From the NCBI GenBank assembly GCA_964525625.1, contig CAZGKY010000110.1, forward strand, positions 1 through 7,440: DNA of 7,440 bases, given 5' to 3'. Positions 6,374-7,440 of the stretch are shown here, in pieces. The notes beneath the pieces are model-generated. The model was given only the letters and a program-made list of their open reading frames with translations. It was not told where the DNA came from and did not search any database. Both the position numbers and the translations under genes were made by a program. This DNA is from Stramentimicrobium sp964525625. Its GTDB lineage: Bacteria > Atribacterota > Phoenicimicrobiia > Phoenicimicrobiales > Stramentimicrobiaceae. Position 1 is the first letter of the stretch; each line of letters begins with the position of its first letter.

Positions 6374-7440
6374 TTACAGCACATTTTTAGCAATAAGATC
6401 TTTATATGTATCTAATAACCATTGTGCAGCTTCTTGGGCAGATTTTTCTCCATAAATTACATAATTTACAGCTCTTAAGTTTGCTTCACTTACTGGCCCC
6501 CAGTTGATGGGTATCATAGCAACCGATATCGGTAATTCATTAGCAAATCCTTGAATCCACCATTGAATACCAGCTTTTTCAAAGATATCCATCTCCAGCG
6601 AATCTCTTCTTGCTGGTATTCCACCTGATTCAACCAGCCACTGAGCCATCTTTTCTTTAGAAGTAATATACTTTATAAGATCCCAGGCAGCTTCTTTATT
6701 CTTAGAATATTTATTCAACATTATTGGTTTTACTTCTAAATAAGTAGCAGGAACCCCATCTTTAGGATAAGGAATTCTGGTCAAACCAGATCTGTTTTCC
6801 AGAATATCTTTTTGAGTTGCACCTTCTTCTCTTCTCCCCCACAGCCAGGGACCCATAGGAGCCATAGCCCATTTACCTGCCACATAACCAGGATCTTCAA
6901 CAGGCCAACCAGTACCTCTCTGGTTAGGATCACAAGCAGGGAATGGGCCTTCAAAGAGTTTTCCATACAGATCGAGGACTTGCTCTAATTGATCTAAAGT
7001 AGCTAATAATTTAACAGTTCTTGCACCATCTACTGTAGCAACTTCAAAAGGATTCTGTTTCTTACTTACCTGGAAATACCAGGTAATAAACTCCTGAGCT
7101 GCTCGGGGATCTCCAATTTCAGTGCAGGTAAAGAAACCAAATATTTCCTTATTAGATTTTTCAGTAATTGTTCTGGCAGTGGTAATTAAATCATCCCAGG
7201 TTTCTGGAATAGCAAGACCGTATTTTTCAAGTATATCTTTTCGGTAGATCAAAGCCCGAGCATTGGTATTATATGGAATTCCATAAAGCTTGTCATCGAT
7301 TCTAAGTGGTTCTAAAGTGCTTTCTACAAACTGAACGTTGTCTTCCCAGGCAGAAAAATAAGAATCAAGTGGTTCGATAATATCATTATTCACATATACC
7401 GCTGTATCTTCTAGCAATCCTTCGATTACATCGGGAATCC
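6374..7440 (-). CDS. CUT1-family sugar ABC transporter substrate-binding protein (5' end beyond window)
   Basis: Exported receptor of the CUT1 importer, SBP_bac_1/MalE-UgpB type. The frame stays open to the right edge, giving 354 residues; the family is usually about 420-440, so the signal peptide and first strand are missing. The TTG at 7417 is not the true start, because the reading upstream (IPDVIEG) continues the conserved PDV segment. Counting from the edge, the landmarks are PLDSYF (about 30-35), KLYGIPYNTNARALIYRKDI (about 51-70), KYGLAIPETWDDLI (about 73-86), GKWAMAPMGPWLWG (about 187-200), PIMLNKYSKNKEAAWDLIKY (about 237-256), and ESGGIPARRDSLE (about 270-282), the last a hallmark of the family. 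Many aromatic residues (GPWLWG, IQWWIQGF) are consistent with a carbohydrate ligand. It is the first gene seen of the CUT1 set; a hairpin follows the stop. The substrate cannot be assigned. Confidence 0.92.
   Translation of the reverse strand, partial: IPDVIEGLLEDTAVYVNNDIIEPLDSYFSAWEDNVQFVESTLEPLRIDDKLYGIPYNTNARALIYRKDILEKYGLAIPETWDDLITTARTITEKSNKEIFGFFTCTEIGDPRAAQEFITWYFQVSKKQNPFEVATVDGARTVKLLATLDQLEQVLDLYGKLFEGPFPACDPNQRGTGWPVEDPGYVAGKWAMAPMGPWLWGRREEGATQKDILENRSGLTRIPYPKDGVPATYLEVKPIMLNKYSKNKEAAWDLIKYITSKEKMAQWLVESGGIPARRDSLEMDIFEKAGIQWWIQGFANELPISVAMIPINWGPVSEANLRAVNYVIYGEKSAQEAAQWLLDTYKDLIAKNVL

Noticed and set aside
6781..6966. Minus-strand open frame of 61 codons
   Set aside because: An alternative frame inside the CUT1 binding protein; its codons overlap the conserved GPWLWG segment of the real frame.
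7415..7417. TTG as the start of the CUT1 binding protein
   Set aside because: The frame continues upstream to the window edge with conserved family residues (PDVIEG), there is no signal peptide after the TTG, and the protein would be about 80 residues short.

Overview
The window is AT-rich, bacterial and fully gene-packed. All seven protein genes lie on the minus strand, so they are transcribed from high to low coordinates. Five are complete and two are cut by the window edges. No gap between genes exceeds about 175 bases. I saw no RNA gene, mobile element, CRISPR array or phage gene. The content is sugar uptake: two different ABC importers back to back, followed by a sugar isomerase.

In transcription order, the first importer is a CUT1-type (maltose/oligosaccharide-like) system. 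It has a substrate-binding protein running off the right edge (6374-7440), a MalF-like permease (5330-6199) and a MalG-like permease (4479-5330) overlapping it by one base. No CUT1 ATPase is present in the window. The second is a CUT2-type (ribose/fructose/xylose-like) system. It has a substrate-binding protein (3344-4339), a single-domain ATPase of the FrcA type (2467-3249) and an RbsC/FrcC-like permease (1488-2465) starting one base after the ATPase stop. The last gene (1-1418, running off the left edge) encodes an L-fucose/L-arabinose isomerase-like protein. It probably converts the sugar brought in by the CUT2 system, or one derived from it.

The most notable non-coding feature is shared by both importers. 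Just after each binding-protein stop codon lies a long perfect inverted repeat (6326-6367, 19-bp arms; 3293-3331, 15-bp arms), before the membrane/ATPase genes. Such hairpins usually raise binding-protein mRNA over the downstream genes, by stabilising the 3' end or by partial termination. The gap ahead of the CUT2 binding protein also holds a strong Shine-Dalgarno sequence with no usable gene behind it, inside a potential stem.

Organism: the low GC, strong AGGAGG-type ribosome binding sites and dense sugar transport operons suggest an anaerobic, sugar-fermenting bacterium. An Atribacterota-like or low-GC Firmicutes/Halanaerobiales-like lineage would fit, but this is a guess from style, not from a marker gene. 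I do not see a convincing new class of system; the substrates and the regulatory hairpins are the open questions.
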